Origin: DASUXA01 sp036378155
Lineage (GTDB): Bacteria; Actinomycetota; Actinomycetes; Mycobacteriales; Micromonosporaceae
Direction of reading: 5' to 3'
DNA: 64,000 bases
Assembly: GCA_036378155.1 (NCBI GenBank)
Contig: DASUXA010000057.1
Location: 90,975-154,974 of the forward strand
Shown here one piece after another: positions 26,203-39,171 of this stretch. How positions within the stretch are numbered: position 1 is the stretch's first letter; each line of letters begins with the position of its first letter. Under the pieces are notes generated by a model, which was not told the origin of the DNA, did no database searches, and saw only the letters and a list, made by a program, of their open reading frames with translations. Both the position numbers and the translations under genes were made by a program.

Positions 26203-27930
26203 TCAGGCGACCGGCTCGGGGGCGTCCGTCACCGGGTGCTTCGACAGCAGGTTCTGCTCGAGCACCACCGGTACCGACAACGTCTTGTAGCCGACCTCCT
26301 CGAACAGGACCACCATCCGGTCCTCCTCGTACCCCATCACCATCCCGGCGCCCCACTGCGGGTGGTACACGGTGCTCTGCACGGCGAACGGCTCGTCGAC
26401 GGTGGCCGGGGGAGCGCTCACCACGCCTTCCATGCAGTTGTCGCAGTGTCCACAAGGGCCTGACAACTGTTCGCCGAAGTACGCGAGCAGCATCGCCACC
26501 CGGCACTGCCGGGTCTCGGCGAACGCGCGCATCATGTCGGTACGCGAGCGCTGCAGGCTCTGGTGCCGTTCGGCTTCGCGCAACGCTTCCTCGGCTGCGG
26601 CCCTGGGCAGCGGAGCGTACCGGGGCGCGACCAGGCGACCGCGTGACTCGGTGGTCGCGGCTCCAATCTCCTCCAGCAGCGCCGCCAACTGCGTGATCTT
26701 GCGGGGGCTCAGCCCGGTGCGTTCCTTCAGCGCCGCCTTGCTGATCGGTCCCTCGTGCAGCGCCGCCGCCAGCTTCTCCAGGTCGTCGCGGCTGGGGGTG
26801 CCGCCGCTGAAGTACCGTTGCAGCGCCTCGTCCTCGGCGCGCCACAGCAGCAGCACCCAGCTCGGCAGCCCGTCCCGACCGGCCCGCCCGATCTCCTGGA
26901 AGTAGCTGTCCGGCGAGTCGGGCAGCGCGGTGTGGATCACCCAGCGGATGTTCGGCTTGTCGATACCCATGCCGAATGCCGAGGTCGCCACCATCACCGG
27001 GATCTCGTCGGCGAGGAAGCCCTCGTGTCGTCGGGTACGCGCGCCGGCGCTCATCCCGCCGTGGTACGCCTGCGCCTCGATGCCCGCCTCGACCAGCCGC
27101 TCGGCGAGTTCCTCGGCGGCGCGGCGGGTCGGCACGTACACGATGCCCGGCGGCTGCTCCTGCCGCAGCCGGTCCAGCAGGTGCCGCCAGCGGTAGTCCT
27201 CGTCCGGACAGTGCACCGCCTCGAGGAACAGGTTCGGTCGGTCGAGACCGGTCACGATGACGTGCGGCTTGCGCAACCGCAGCCGGGCCACGATGTCGTC
27301 GCGTACCGGCGGCGACGCGGTCGCGGTCAGCGCCACGATCGGCGGGCGACCGAGTTCGTCGATCAGGTGACCCAGCGAGAGGTAGTCGGGCCGGAAGTCG
27401 TGCCCCCACGCGGAGATGCAGTGCGCCTCGTCGACCGCGACCAGCGCGGGACGCAGCGCCTTCACCTCGGCGAGCCGGTCCGGTTGGGACAGTTGCTCCG
27501 GCGTGATGAACAGGAACCGGGCGCGCCCGGACCGGATCGCCTCGAGCGCCTCGCGCTGCTGGTTCGGCGTCTCCGCCGAGCTGACCCGGACCGCCTTCAG
27601 GTCCGCCCGGCCACGTTCGTTGAGCCCGGAGATCTGGTCCTCCTGCAGCGCCAGCAGCGGAGAGATCACCACTGTCGGACCGTGCAGCAGGGTCGCGGGT
27701 ACCTGGTAGATCGCGGACTTGCCGGCACCGGTGGGGAGGACGACCAGGGCGTCGCGGCGGCTCATCACCGCCCGCATCGCGGCGAGTTGACCTTCGCGCA
27801 GGGAGCGCCAGCCGAAATGACGCCGCGCGGCGCGGCGCAGCCGGGGGGAGTGCAGTCGGAACATCGCGGCGAGGATTCCCCGGCCACGATCATGCCAAAC
27901 CCCGGACCGGGTACCGTCGCCCGCCGTCAC
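26203..27930 (-). CDS. recQ: RecQ family ATP-dependent DNA helicase
   Basis: A 575-residue 3'-5' superfamily 2 helicase. Motif I PTGAGKSA (about residue 67), motif II DEAHC, motif III ALTATA, motif VI QEIGRAGRDG, and an RQC-type zinc site (CRVAMLLAYF...CGHCDNC, about 500). It lacks an HRDC domain but has a C-terminal TVYHPQWGAGMVMG segment that several actinobacterial RecQ share. The GTG at 27930 overlaps the malic-enzyme stop by four bases, favouring coupling; the ATG at 27864 gives a more typical N terminus and is a real alternative. Confidence 0.88.
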   Translation of the reverse strand: MTAGDGTRSGVWHDRGRGILAAMFRLHSPRLRRAARRHFGWRSLREGQLAAMRAVMSRRDALVVLPTGAGKSAIYQVPATLLHGPTVVISPLLALQEDQISGLNERGRADLKAVRVSSAETPNQQREALEAIRSGRARFLFITPEQLSQPDRLAEVKALRPALVAVDEAHCISAWGHDFRPDYLSLGHLIDELGRPPIVALTATASPPVRDDIVARLRLRKPHVIVTGLDRPNLFLEAVHCPDEDYRWRHLLDRLRQEQPPGIVYVPTRRAAEELAERLVEAGIEAQAYHGGMSAGARTRRHEGFLADEIPVMVATSAFGMGIDKPNIRWVIHTALPDSPDSYFQEIGRAGRDGLPSWVLLLWRAEDEALQRYFSGGTPSRDDLEKLAAALHEGPISKAALKERTGLSPRKITQLAALLEEIGAATTESRGRLVAPRYAPLPRAAAEEALREAERHQSLQRSRTDMMRAFAETRQCRVAMLLAYFGEQLSGPCGHCDNCMEGVVSAPPATVDEPFAVQSTVYHPQWGAGMVMGYEEDRMVVLFEEVGYKTLSVPVVLEQNLLSKHPVTDAPEPVA

Positions 27931-29363
27931 GCCGTCGCCGTTTCGGGGTCGGTACCGGTCAGGTCCCAGCGGACGCCCTTCGCGGCGGCGCGTACCGCGG
28001 TGGCGACGGCGGGCGCGACCCGACTGTCGAAGACGCTCGGTACGATCACGCTCGGATTGATCTTGTCCTGCCCGACCACGTCGGCGATCGCGCGTGCCGC
28101 GGCCAACGCCATGTCCTCGGTGAACTCGCGCGCCTGGGCGTCGAGCATGCCCCGGAACACGCCGGGGAACGCGAGCACGTTGTTGATCTGGTTCGGTTGG
28201 TCGGACCGTCCGGTCGCGACGATCGCCGCGTGCTGCCGCGCCTGCCGCGGATCGACCTCCGGGTCGGGGTTGGCCAGCGCGAACACCACCGCATTGTCGG
28301 CCATCGTGGCGATGTCGTCGCCGGTCAGCAGGTTCGGCGCGCTGACGCCGATGAACACGTCCGCGCCGCGCAACGCCCCGCGCAGGTCACCGGCGTAGTT
28401 GTCCTTGTTGGTGTGCTCGGCCAGCCACTGCCACGCCGGGTTCAGACCGGGCATGTTCCGGTTCAGCGCGCCCGGCCGGTCGCAGGCGATGATATCGCCG
28501 ACGCCCTGACGCAGCAGCAGCTTCATGATCGCGGTACCGGCGGCGCCCGCCCCGCACACCACGACCCGCACGTCCGACAGGTTCTTGCCGACCACTCGAA
28601 GCGCGTTGGTCAGGGCGGCCAGCACACAGATCGCCGTACCGTGCTGGTCGTCGTGGAACACCGGGATGTCCAGCGCCTCGCGCAGCCGCGCCTCGATCTC
28701 GAAGCAGCGCGGCGCCGCGATGTCCTCCAGGTTGATCCCGCCGTACGCCGGGGCGATCGCCTTGACGGTACGGATGATCTCCTCGGTGTCCTGGGTGTCC
28801 AGCACCACCGGCCAGGCGTCCACCCCGCCGAACCGCTTGAACAGCGCCGCCTTGCCCTCCATCACGGGCAGCGCGGCAGCCGGGCCGATGTTGCCCAGAC
28901 CGAGTACCGCCGACCCGTCGGTCACCACGGCGACGGTGTTCCGTTTGATGGTCAACCGACGCGCGTCGTCCGGGTTCTTCGCGATCGCCAGGCACACCCG
29001 CGCCACGCCCGGTGTGTACGCCCGGGACAGCTCGTCCCGGTTACGCAGCGCCACCTTCGGCTGTACCTCGATCTTGCCGCCGAGGTGCAGCAGGAACGTC
29101 CGGTCGGAGACCTTGCGTACCTCCACCCCATCCAGCCCGTCGAGCGCCGCCACCACCTCCTCGACGTGGGCGGCGTCGGCGGTGTCGCAGGTCAGGTCGG
29201 CGATCACCCGCAGGTGGTCGGAGTCGACCACGTCCAGCGCGGTAACCACGGCGCCCGCCTCGCCGACCGCTGTGGTCAACTTGCCGATGGCGGAGGTGTC
29301 CGCGGTGACCGCCACCCGGATGGTGATCGAAAAGCCCGCGCTGGGTAGTGCTGTGCTGGACAA
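27927..29363 (-). CDS. NAD(P)-dependent malic enzyme with N-terminal ACT domain
   Basis: A 478-residue enzyme for oxidative decarboxylation of malate to pyruvate. Residues 1-90 form an ACT-like regulatory domain (FSITIRVAV, VVTALDVVDSDHLRVIADLTC). The malic N-domain has RAYTPGVARVC and VVTDGSAVLGLGNIG; the NAD domain has VVCGAGAAGTAIM and VFALANPDPE. I choose TTG at 29363 because GGAAGGGA lies eight bases upstream; an in-frame GTG at 29378 and a longer frame exist. Located opposite hflX with about 155 bases between. Confidence 0.9.
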   Translation of the reverse strand: MSSTALPSAGFSITIRVAVTADTSAIGKLTTAVGEAGAVVTALDVVDSDHLRVIADLTCDTADAAHVEEVVAALDGLDGVEVRKVSDRTFLLHLGGKIEVQPKVALRNRDELSRAYTPGVARVCLAIAKNPDDARRLTIKRNTVAVVTDGSAVLGLGNIGPAAALPVMEGKAALFKRFGGVDAWPVVLDTQDTEEIIRTVKAIAPAYGGINLEDIAAPRCFEIEARLREALDIPVFHDDQHGTAICVLAALTNALRVVGKNLSDVRVVVCGAGAAGTAIMKLLLRQGVGDIIACDRPGALNRNMPGLNPAWQWLAEHTNKDNYAGDLRGALRGADVFIGVSAPNLLTGDDIATMADNAVVFALANPDPEVDPRQARQHAAIVATGRSDQPNQINNVLAFPGVFRGMLDAQAREFTEDMALAAARAIADVVGQDKINPSVIVPSVFDSRVAPAVATAVRAAAKGVRWDLTGTDPETATA

Positions 29364-29518
29364 GGTCGTCCCTTCCACGATCGCCGGATGACGGCATTCT
29401 CCCCCCGGCGATGGTCGGGTCCCCACGCCGGGTCGCGCCGGAGCCGGGCTCGAGCACGTCCGAGACGTCGTGGTATTGGAGATGCGGTCGGCGGTACCGG
29501 CGTGTCACGATCGATGCA

Positions 29519-30961
29519 ATGAGTTACGAGCCTATTGGGGTGCCCGGCTCCCCTGACACAGATCCGACCACCGGGGAGTTCGACCTCGAGGACCGGCAGG
29601 CGCTGCGCCGGGTCGCGGGGTTGTCCACGGAATTGGCGGACATCACCGAGGTTGAATACCGGCAGCTCCGCCTCGAGCGGGTGGTACTGGTCGGCGTGTG
29701 GACCGAGGGGACGGTCGCCGACGCCGAGAACTCCCTGACCGAACTCGCGGCGCTCGCCGAGACCGCCGGCTCGCAGGTGCTCGAAGGGCTGATCCAGCGG
29801 CGCGGGCGCCCGGACCCCGCCACGTACATCGGCCGGGGCAAGGTCGCCGAGTTGCGCGGCGTGGTCGTCGCCACCGGCGCCGACACGGTGATCTGCGACG
29901 GCGAACTGTCCCCAGGTCAGTTGCGCAACCTGGAACAGGACATCAAGATCAAGGTCATCGACCGTACCGCGTTGATCCTGGACATCTTCGCCCAGCACGC
30001 GAAGAGCCGGGAAGGCAAGGCGCAGGTCGAGCTCGCCCAGTTGCAGTACCTGCTGCCCCGGCTGCGGGGCTGGGGCGAGACGCTGTCCCGGCAGGCGGGC
30101 GGTCGCGCCGGCGGCGCGAACGGGGGCGTCGGTCTGCGCGGTCCCGGCGAGACCAAGCTGGAAACCGACCGCCGTCGGATCCGCGCCCGGATCGCCCGGC
30201 TCAAGCGCGAGATCCACGCGATGCGGACGGTCCGCGACACGAAGCGGTCGGGGCGGCGGCGGCACGAGGTACCGGCGGTGGCGATCGCCGGGTACACCAA
30301 CGCCGGCAAGTCCAGCCTGCTCAACCGGCTGACCGGCGCGGGCGTACTGGTGGAGAACGCGCTGTTCGCCACGCTCGACCCGACGACCCGGCGCTCGCGT
30401 ACCGCCGACGGTCGGGTGTACACGCTGTCGGACACCGTCGGGTTCGTCCGTCACCTGCCGCACCAGCTCGTCGAGGCGTTCCGCTCGACGCTGGAGGAGG
30501 TCGCGGACGCCGACCTGGTGTTGCACGTGGTGGACGGGGCGCACGTCGACCCGCAGGAGCAGGTACGCGCCGTGCGCGAGGTGCTCGCCGAGGTGGGCGC
30601 CGACCAGGTACCGGAACTCCTGGTCATCAACAAGATCGACGCGGTGGACGAGGAGACCCTGCTCGCGCTCAAGCGCACGTTCGCCGACGCCGTGTTCGTC
30701 TCGGCGCGCACCGGGCTGGGCATCGACGCGCTGCGCGAGGCGATCGAGCAGCGGCTGCCCCGCCCCGCGGTCGAGGTGCTGGTCCGTATCCCGTACCAGC
30801 GGGGCGACCTGGTCGCCCAGGTCCACCAGCGCGGCGAGGTGCTGTCCACCGAGCACACCGAGGCGGGCACTCTGCTGCGGGTCCGGGTGAGCCCCTGGCT
30901 GGCTGGGCAACTTGCCCCATACGTCGTTGTCGAGGCCGACGCTGCCGCTCGCGCACGATAA
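29519..30961 (+). CDS. hflX: ribosome-associated GTPase HflX
   Basis: A 480-residue GTPase that rescues or splits stalled ribosomes. The N-terminal HflX domain has RRGRPDPATYIGRGKVAEL, a coiled linker with GRAGGANGGVGLRGPGETKLE, and the G domain has G1 GYTNAGKSSL, G3 DTVGF, G4 NKID. A C-terminal domain follows. The ATG at 29519 begins MSYEPIG; no clear ribosome binding site is visible, so translation may be leaderless or start elsewhere nearby. Convergent and divergent neighbours match the mycobacterial arrangement loosely. Confidence 0.93.
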   Translation: MSYEPIGVPGSPDTDPTTGEFDLEDRQALRRVAGLSTELADITEVEYRQLRLERVVLVGVWTEGTVADAENSLTELAALAETAGSQVLEGLIQRRGRPDPATYIGRGKVAELRGVVVATGADTVICDGELSPGQLRNLEQDIKIKVIDRTALILDIFAQHAKSREGKAQVELAQLQYLLPRLRGWGETLSRQAGGRAGGANGGVGLRGPGETKLETDRRRIRARIARLKREIHAMRTVRDTKRSGRRRHEVPAVAIAGYTNAGKSSLLNRLTGAGVLVENALFATLDPTTRRSRTADGRVYTLSDTVGFVRHLPHQLVEAFRSTLEEVADADLVLHVVDGAHVDPQEQVRAVREVLAEVGADQVPELLVINKIDAVDEETLLALKRTFADAVFVSARTGLGIDALREAIEQRLPRPAVEVLVRIPYQRGDLVAQVHQRGEVLSTEHTEAGTLLRVRVSPWLAGQLAPYVVVEADAAARAR

Positions 30962-31013
30962 CCGACACCGCCCGGTCCCCATCCGTCCTGCGCGCTTCTG
31001 ACAGACTGTGCCG

Positions 31014-32471
31014 ATGCGGCGCGTGGCAGGGGTGGTGATCGGGGCAGCGGCTCTGGCGTTCGGGATAGCCGTTCCGGCGGCGGCGGCGCCTGCCGGTCCC
31101 GCCACCGCCTGCACCGTCAAGGACGACCAGGTCGCCAACCTGTCCGGGCTGGTGGCGACGGCGAGCGGATACGTCGCGGTCAGCGGCCGCAGTTCGGACG
31201 GCACGACGCCGCGCGTGTTCGTGCTCGACGGGAGTTGCCGGCGGCAGCGCACCGTCAGTTACCCGAGCCAGCCGCTGGATCCGGAGGACGTCGTCGCCCA
31301 GCCGGACGGCACGCTGTGGATCGCCGACATCGGCGACACGGACAAGAACCGCCCGTGGATCACGCTGTGGAAGGCGGCCGCCAACCTCAGCAAGATGACC
31401 AGGTACCGGTTCACCTACCCGGACAAGCAGGCGCGCGACGCGGAGGCGATCGTCCTCAACGGCAACGGCATGCCGATCGTGGTCACCAAGGTGGCCAACG
31501 GACCAGCCGAGTTGTACACCCCGGCCGCCGCGCCCGACGCGAACGCCACCGGCGGCGTACCGCTGAAGAAGGTGGGGGAGTTCCACCCGGTCCGGACCAA
31601 CACGCCGAACCAGTTCGGCGTGGTCGGGCAGAACACGGTGACCGGCGGCGCGAACTCGCCGGACGGCAAGCGGGTGGTACTGCGCACCTACTCCGACGCG
31701 TACGAGTGGGACGTCGCCGGCGGTGACGCGGTCGCCGCGATCACCCAGGGCAAGCCGCGCATCACCCCGCTGCCGAACGAGTCGCGCGGCGAGGCGATCA
31801 CATACACCCACGACGGCTCCGCGTTCCTCACCGTGCCGCGCGACGGCGCCGCCAAGATCCTGCGGTACACGCCGTCCACGAGCGACCAGCCCCCGCCGAC
31901 CAAGGCGGCCAGCGCGCCCGGAGCGTCCGGCGGCAGTTTCTGGAAGAAGCTCACCCTCAAGCAGCTCACGGTCCTGGTCGCCGCAGTCGGCGTGCTGGGG
32001 CTGCTGATGGTCGTCGGTGGGGTGCTGGGCATCCGGTACGCCCGTGCGCACCCGCCGACGCCCCGCGACAGCGTCGACGTCGACAACCGGCGACGGCGGC
32101 GCCGACACGGCGAGCGTACCGGCGACTGGTCGGACGACGACGAGTTCGCCGGCGGCGAGCCGGGCGTGTACGGAAGCGCGGCGTCGGCGCGGGGCAGGGT
32201 GTACTCCGCCCCGGGGTACACCGAGCCCGGGTACGACCCGGGCTACCAGGAGCCCCCGGCACCGCGACGTCCCCGCCAGCGGTACGACTCGAACGGCTAC
32301 GACGACTATCGCGAGCAGGGGTACCGGGAACCGGCGCACCCCGAACCCGGCTACCCGGAGCGCGGCTACGAGGAGCCCGGATATCCGCCGCCGCGCCCGC
32401 GCGGACGGGAATACCGGGGTGGTCGGTCGGACGGGTACGACGAGCCGTACGCGGACCGCTACGGCCGCTGA
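31014..32471 (+). CDS. secreted, C-terminally anchored propeller-like protein
   Basis: A 485-residue protein. A signal peptide (about 1-26) is followed by an extracellular domain of roughly 280 residues with propeller-like repeats (DPEDVVAQPDGTLWIADIGD, DAEAIVLNGNGMPIVVTK, SRGEAITYTHDGSAFLTVP). A single transmembrane helix at about 320-347 (LTVLVAAVGVLGLLMVVGG) follows, then a cytoplasmic tail rich in Tyr, Pro, Glu and Gly with repeated EPGY-type units. The topology suggests a surface sensor or scaffold. No specific family recognised. GTG at 31008 is an alternative start two codons earlier. Confidence 0.7.
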   Translation: MRRVAGVVIGAAALAFGIAVPAAAAPAGPATACTVKDDQVANLSGLVATASGYVAVSGRSSDGTTPRVFVLDGSCRRQRTVSYPSQPLDPEDVVAQPDGTLWIADIGDTDKNRPWITLWKAAANLSKMTRYRFTYPDKQARDAEAIVLNGNGMPIVVTKVANGPAELYTPAAAPDANATGGVPLKKVGEFHPVRTNTPNQFGVVGQNTVTGGANSPDGKRVVLRTYSDAYEWDVAGGDAVAAITQGKPRITPLPNESRGEAITYTHDGSAFLTVPRDGAAKILRYTPSTSDQPPPTKAASAPGASGGSFWKKLTLKQLTVLVAAVGVLGLLMVVGGVLGIRYARAHPPTPRDSVDVDNRRRRRRHGERTGDWSDDDEFAGGEPGVYGSAASARGRVYSAPGYTEPGYDPGYQEPPAPRRPRQRYDSNGYDDYREQGYREPAHPEPGYPERGYEEPGYPPPRPRGREYRGGRSDGYDEPYADRYGR

Positions 32472-32705
32472 GGGACCGCCCGCCCCGCCTGCCTCACGCC
32501 GCCTGATCCCGCCTCACGCCGCCTGCCTCGCGCCGTCTGGTTCCGCCTCGCGCTCGCGGCCCGTCACAGAGGGTGGCCGGCGCTTCACCGGGGTGCCTTG
32601 CGACAACGCCACACCCGTGGTGATGTGCGTACACCACCACCGGTGTGCGCGTCTGAAACACCCTGCCGCCTCGCGCACCCGCCCGGCTGGCGGAATCGCG
32701 GGACG
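32472..32705. other. hflX-side intergenic region upstream-free, between convergent genes
   Basis: 234 bases between the membrane-protein stop and the lexA stop. The first 70 bases contain short imperfect direct repeats of a CGCCTG / CCTCACGCCG type. No gene, RNA or strong hairpin recognised. Confidence 0.4.
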
Positions 32706-33611
32706 TCAGATACGGCGCAGGACCGCGACGACCCGTCCCATGATCGTCGCTTCGTCGCCGGGAATCGGCTCGAACAACGGGTTGCGCGGCATCAGCAGCA
32801 CGTGGCCGTCGGGCTGGCGGCGGTACGCCTTGACGGTCGCCTCGCCGTCCAGCAACGCGGCGACGATGTCGCCGTTGTTCGCGGTCGGCTGCTGCCGGAC
32901 CACGACCCAGTCCCCGTCGCAGATCGCCGCCTCGATCATCGAGTCGCCCTTGACCTGGAGCAGGAACAGTTCGCCCTCGCCGACCAGTTCGCGGGGCAGC
33001 GGGAACACGTCCTCGATCGACTGCTCGGCGAGCACCGGACCACCGGCGGCGATGCGACCCAGCACCGGCACGTACGCCGGGCGGGGCTGCGCGGCGCGGA
33101 CCGCTTCGTCGTCCTCGGCGGTCGGCTCGGCCGGTACCCGTACGTCGACGGCGCGCGGACGGTTCGGGTCGCGGCGCAAAAAGCCCTTCTTCTCCAACTC
33201 CTTGAGTTGGTAGGCGACGCTGGACGGCGAGACCAGCCCGACCGCCTCGCCGATCTCGCGCACGCTCGGCGGGTACCCGTACCGCGAGACCCACTCGCGA
33301 ATGAACTCGAGGATGCGTCGCTGCCGCGCGGTCAGACCGGCGGCGAGCACGTCCGGGGTGCTGCTGGGCACGCCGGTCACGGCGCGCAACCGCGGCTCGT
33401 CGGCGCTGGGGCGGGCAGTGCGCGGTTGATCCGCGCTGGGGCGGGCACTGCGCGGTTCGTCCGCGCCAGAGCGGGCAGTGCGCGGCTGTTCCGCGCCAGA
33501 ACGGGCAGTGCGCGGTTCGTCCGCGCCTGAAAGGGACCGGCGTCGCCGCTGCTCTGCTGCGCCTGGTTGCCGGTCTCCCTGCCGTGTGCCCGCGGGCCCG
33601 TCCGTCGCCAC
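32706..33611 (-). CDS. lexA: SOS repressor LexA with repetitive N-terminal extension
   Basis: A 301-residue LexA. The winged helix (LTARQRRILEFIREWV, SVREIGEAVGLVSPSSVAYQLKELEKKG) is preceded by an extension of nearly 90 residues made of about five 10-residue units of the type S[AG]xxxPRxAR. The peptidase domain has the Ala-Gly cleavage site in RIAAGG, the catalytic Ser in GDSMIEA and Lys in ATVKAYR. Start choice: GGGGAGG is only one base from the ATG at 33617 but six from the GTG at 33611, so I prefer the latter. Controls itself and recA through boxes described nearby. Confidence 0.92.
   Translation of the reverse strand: MATDGPAGTRQGDRQPGAAEQRRRRSLSGADEPRTARSGAEQPRTARSGADEPRSARPSADQPRTARPSADEPRLRAVTGVPSSTPDVLAAGLTARQRRILEFIREWVSRYGYPPSVREIGEAVGLVSPSSVAYQLKELEKKGFLRRDPNRPRAVDVRVPAEPTAEDDEAVRAAQPRPAYVPVLGRIAAGGPVLAEQSIEDVFPLPRELVGEGELFLLQVKGDSMIEAAICDGDWVVVRQQPTANNGDIVAALLDGEATVKAYRRQPDGHVLLMPRNPLFEPIPGDEATIMGRVVAVLRRI
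33391..33536 (-). repeat. 30-bp tandem repeat inside lexA
   Basis: Five head-to-tail units of 30 bp begin at 33391, 33421, 33451, 33481 and 33511 (last one incomplete). Each starts CGCGG and contains CCGCGC and GCGGGCA-type blocks. Unit length keeps the reading frame and encodes ten-residue repeats in the LexA N-terminal extension. Confidence 0.9.
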
Positions 33612-33757
33612 GTCCATCCTCCCCTTGTCGGATTTCGTCGAGCGGTCCGGTCTCGCGCCCGGTGTCCGCATACCGCCGACGCTATCCCGATGATCGCGTG
33701 ACTTCAAACATCTGTACGACGTGTCGTCTCGACAGCCGTGGACGGGTCTGCTAAACC

Positions 33758-33789
33758 TCGTACGTGCGTTCGATAGTACGCACGTACGA
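33758..33789. promoter_or_regulatory. probable LexA operator region, lexA/LysM divergent promoter
   Basis: An 11-bp perfect inverted repeat, TCGTACGTGCG (33758-33768) and CGCACGTACGA (33779-33789), flanks a 10-base spacer. It contains two SOS-box-like 14-mers: CGTACGTGCGTTCG (33759-33772) and AGTACGCACGTACG (33775-33788). Both match CGTAC-N4-GTACG, the palindrome at recA, with one mismatch or so. Confidence 0.6.
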
Positions 33790-33818
33790 AGATCGGCAGC
33801 GCACCCTCGGAGGTCGCG

Positions 33819-34133
33819 GTGACCGCAGCCCACGCTCGACCTGCTCCCCCCATCCGTCTCACCCGCCGGGGCAGGACGGTTCTGCTCCTGCTACTGTGCG
33901 CGCTCGCCGCTGTGGTGCTCGCGCTCGGCTCGCCGCCGAGCGACGCGGCCGGTCCCGCCGGGCCCGCGCCCACCGCCGTCGTCCAACCGGGCGACACGCT
34001 GTGGTCGATCGCCGAGCAGTACGTGCCGGATCTCGACCCGATCACGGCGATCGAGGAGATCCGGGAGCTGAACGACATGCCCAGCTACACGGTGTATGCC
34101 GGACAGCGACTGCGACTGCCCGCCCGGCGCTGA
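33819..34133 (+). CDS. LysM-domain membrane protein, likely SOS-induced division inhibitor type
   Basis: A 104-residue protein with a single N-terminal membrane helix (residues 19-37, LLLLLCALAAVVLALG) and a C-terminal LysM domain (VVQPGDTLWSIAEQYVP...GQRLRLP) that binds peptidoglycan. Divergent from lexA and upstream of nrdR, it occupies the place of Rv2719c (ChiZ) in M. tuberculosis and resembles YneA/DivS-type cell-division checkpoint proteins. GGAGG at 33809-33813 precedes the GTG start. SOS control is inferred from the shared operator region. Confidence 0.8.
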   Translation: MTAAHARPAPPIRLTRRGRTVLLLLLCALAAVVLALGSPPSDAAGPAGPAPTAVVQPGDTLWSIAEQYVPDLDPITAIEEIRELNDMPSYTVYAGQRLRLPARR

Positions 34134-34429
34134 CCGCCGTCGCGCCTGCCCTCGGCGACCCGGTCGTCACCGTTGGCGACGCCACGCGCGACACGCCGCG
34201 CGCACGGCGGTTCGGCTTGCGTCCGAGGCGCGGACGGCATAACGTCAACCCCAACATCTAGTAGTTACATGGGTGTAAGTCACCCAGAAGTTGGGTTCGA
34301 CTTCTCAAGTTTGTCCACACCCCGCACCCAGCGTCGACCGTCGCGGTACGCGTCGCCGCTGCGTTCAGCGCGCCCTCAGACGGGTGCGGGCGGGGCGTGG
34401 CACGCGCTCGCCGGAGGGGAGAGGCGCGC
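34134..34429 (+). promoter_or_regulatory. nrdR-nrdJ promoter region with candidate NrdR box
   Basis: 296 bases without a gene. CCAACATCTAGTAGTTACA at 34251-34269 is an imperfect dyad (AACATCT / AGTAGTT) resembling NrdR boxes found before actinobacterial nrd operons. The GTG-rich, less GC-rich stretch 34240-34320 likely holds the promoter. No riboswitch recognised. Confidence 0.4.
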
Positions 34430-34945
34430 ATGCGCTGTCCGTACTGTCGCCACGCCGACTCACGGGTGGTCGACTCGCGGGAGGCCGACGACGGTCAGCT
34501 CATCCGTCGTCGCCGCGCCTGCCCCGAGTGCGGCAAGCGGTTCACCACGGTCGAGGAGGCCGTCCTGGCGGTGGTCAAGCGCAGCGGCGTCACCGAGCCG
34601 TTCAGCCGCGCCAAGATCATCGGAGGGGTACGGAAAGCCTGCCAGGGCCGACCGGTGAACGAGGACGCGATCGCGCTGCTCGCTCAGAAGGTCGAGGAGA
34701 CCGTACGGGCCAAGGGCGCGGCGGAGGTGCCGAGCCACGAGGTCGGTCTGGCGATCCTGGGTCCGCTGCGGGACCTGGACGAGGTGGCGTACCTCCGTTT
34801 CGCCAGCGTCTACCGCTCGTTCGATTCGTTGGCCGACTTCGAACGCGAGATCGCGGCGCTGCGTGCGGGCGCGGTGAGCGAGGCGACCGAGAGTACGACG
34901 CCGGCGGCTCGCCACGAGCCGCGGCCGGAGGGCGCGAGCAGATGA
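34430..34945 (+). CDS. nrdR: transcriptional repressor NrdR
   Basis: A 171-residue repressor of ribonucleotide reductase genes. Zinc ribbon: MRCPYCRHADSRVVDSR and RRRRACPECGKRFTT. An ATP-cone domain (AVVKRSGVTEPFSRAKIIGGVRKAC, residues about 48-140) senses ATP/dATP. A short Ala/Glu tail is extra. The ATG at 34430 follows GGAGGGGAGAGG. It is transcribed with the nrdJ reductase gene immediately downstream. Confidence 0.95.
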   Translation: MRCPYCRHADSRVVDSREADDGQLIRRRRACPECGKRFTTVEEAVLAVVKRSGVTEPFSRAKIIGGVRKACQGRPVNEDAIALLAQKVEETVRAKGAAEVPSHEVGLAILGPLRDLDEVAYLRFASVYRSFDSLADFEREIAALRAGAVSEATESTTPAARHEPRPEGASR

Positions 34946-35019
34946 GCAGGCGAGCAACACGTGGTTCGCAGGACAGTGGGACGAGAGCGGCGGAGGTCGT
35001 CGCGGATGAGGGGGAGCAG

Positions 35020-38982
<3,963 letters not shown>

Positions 38983-39049
38983 TATTGGACGGAATCGCAT
39001 CTGCTGCAACGCCGTGACGTGAGTGTCGCGGCACAGAGGACAGCTGAGG

Positions 39050-39089
39050 GCAGCGCCCGCCCGGCCCTACAGGGCCGGGCGGGCGCTGC
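39050..39089. terminator. 18-bp hairpin after nrdJ
   Basis: Perfect 18-bp arms (39050-39067 and 39072-39089, starting GCAGCGCCCGCC) around the loop TACA. It lies between nrdJ and the convergent DUF1269 gene; no T-tract. Confidence 0.85.
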
Positions 39090-39171
39090 GTAGGACCTCG
39101 AGACCGCCGTTCGGGGTGTCATCCAGATGGTCACTTTGAGTAACGACGAGCGATCGCGGGTGACCGTACAG

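Noticed and set aside
33391..33536. Possible CRISPR array
   Set aside because: The units are contiguous, without spacers, and keep the lexA reading frame.
34291..35019. 5' extension of the nrdJ frame through nrdR
   Set aside because: The frame overlaps nrdR on the same strand, shows no NrdJ-like sequence there, and a ribosome-binding site and family length support the start at 35020.
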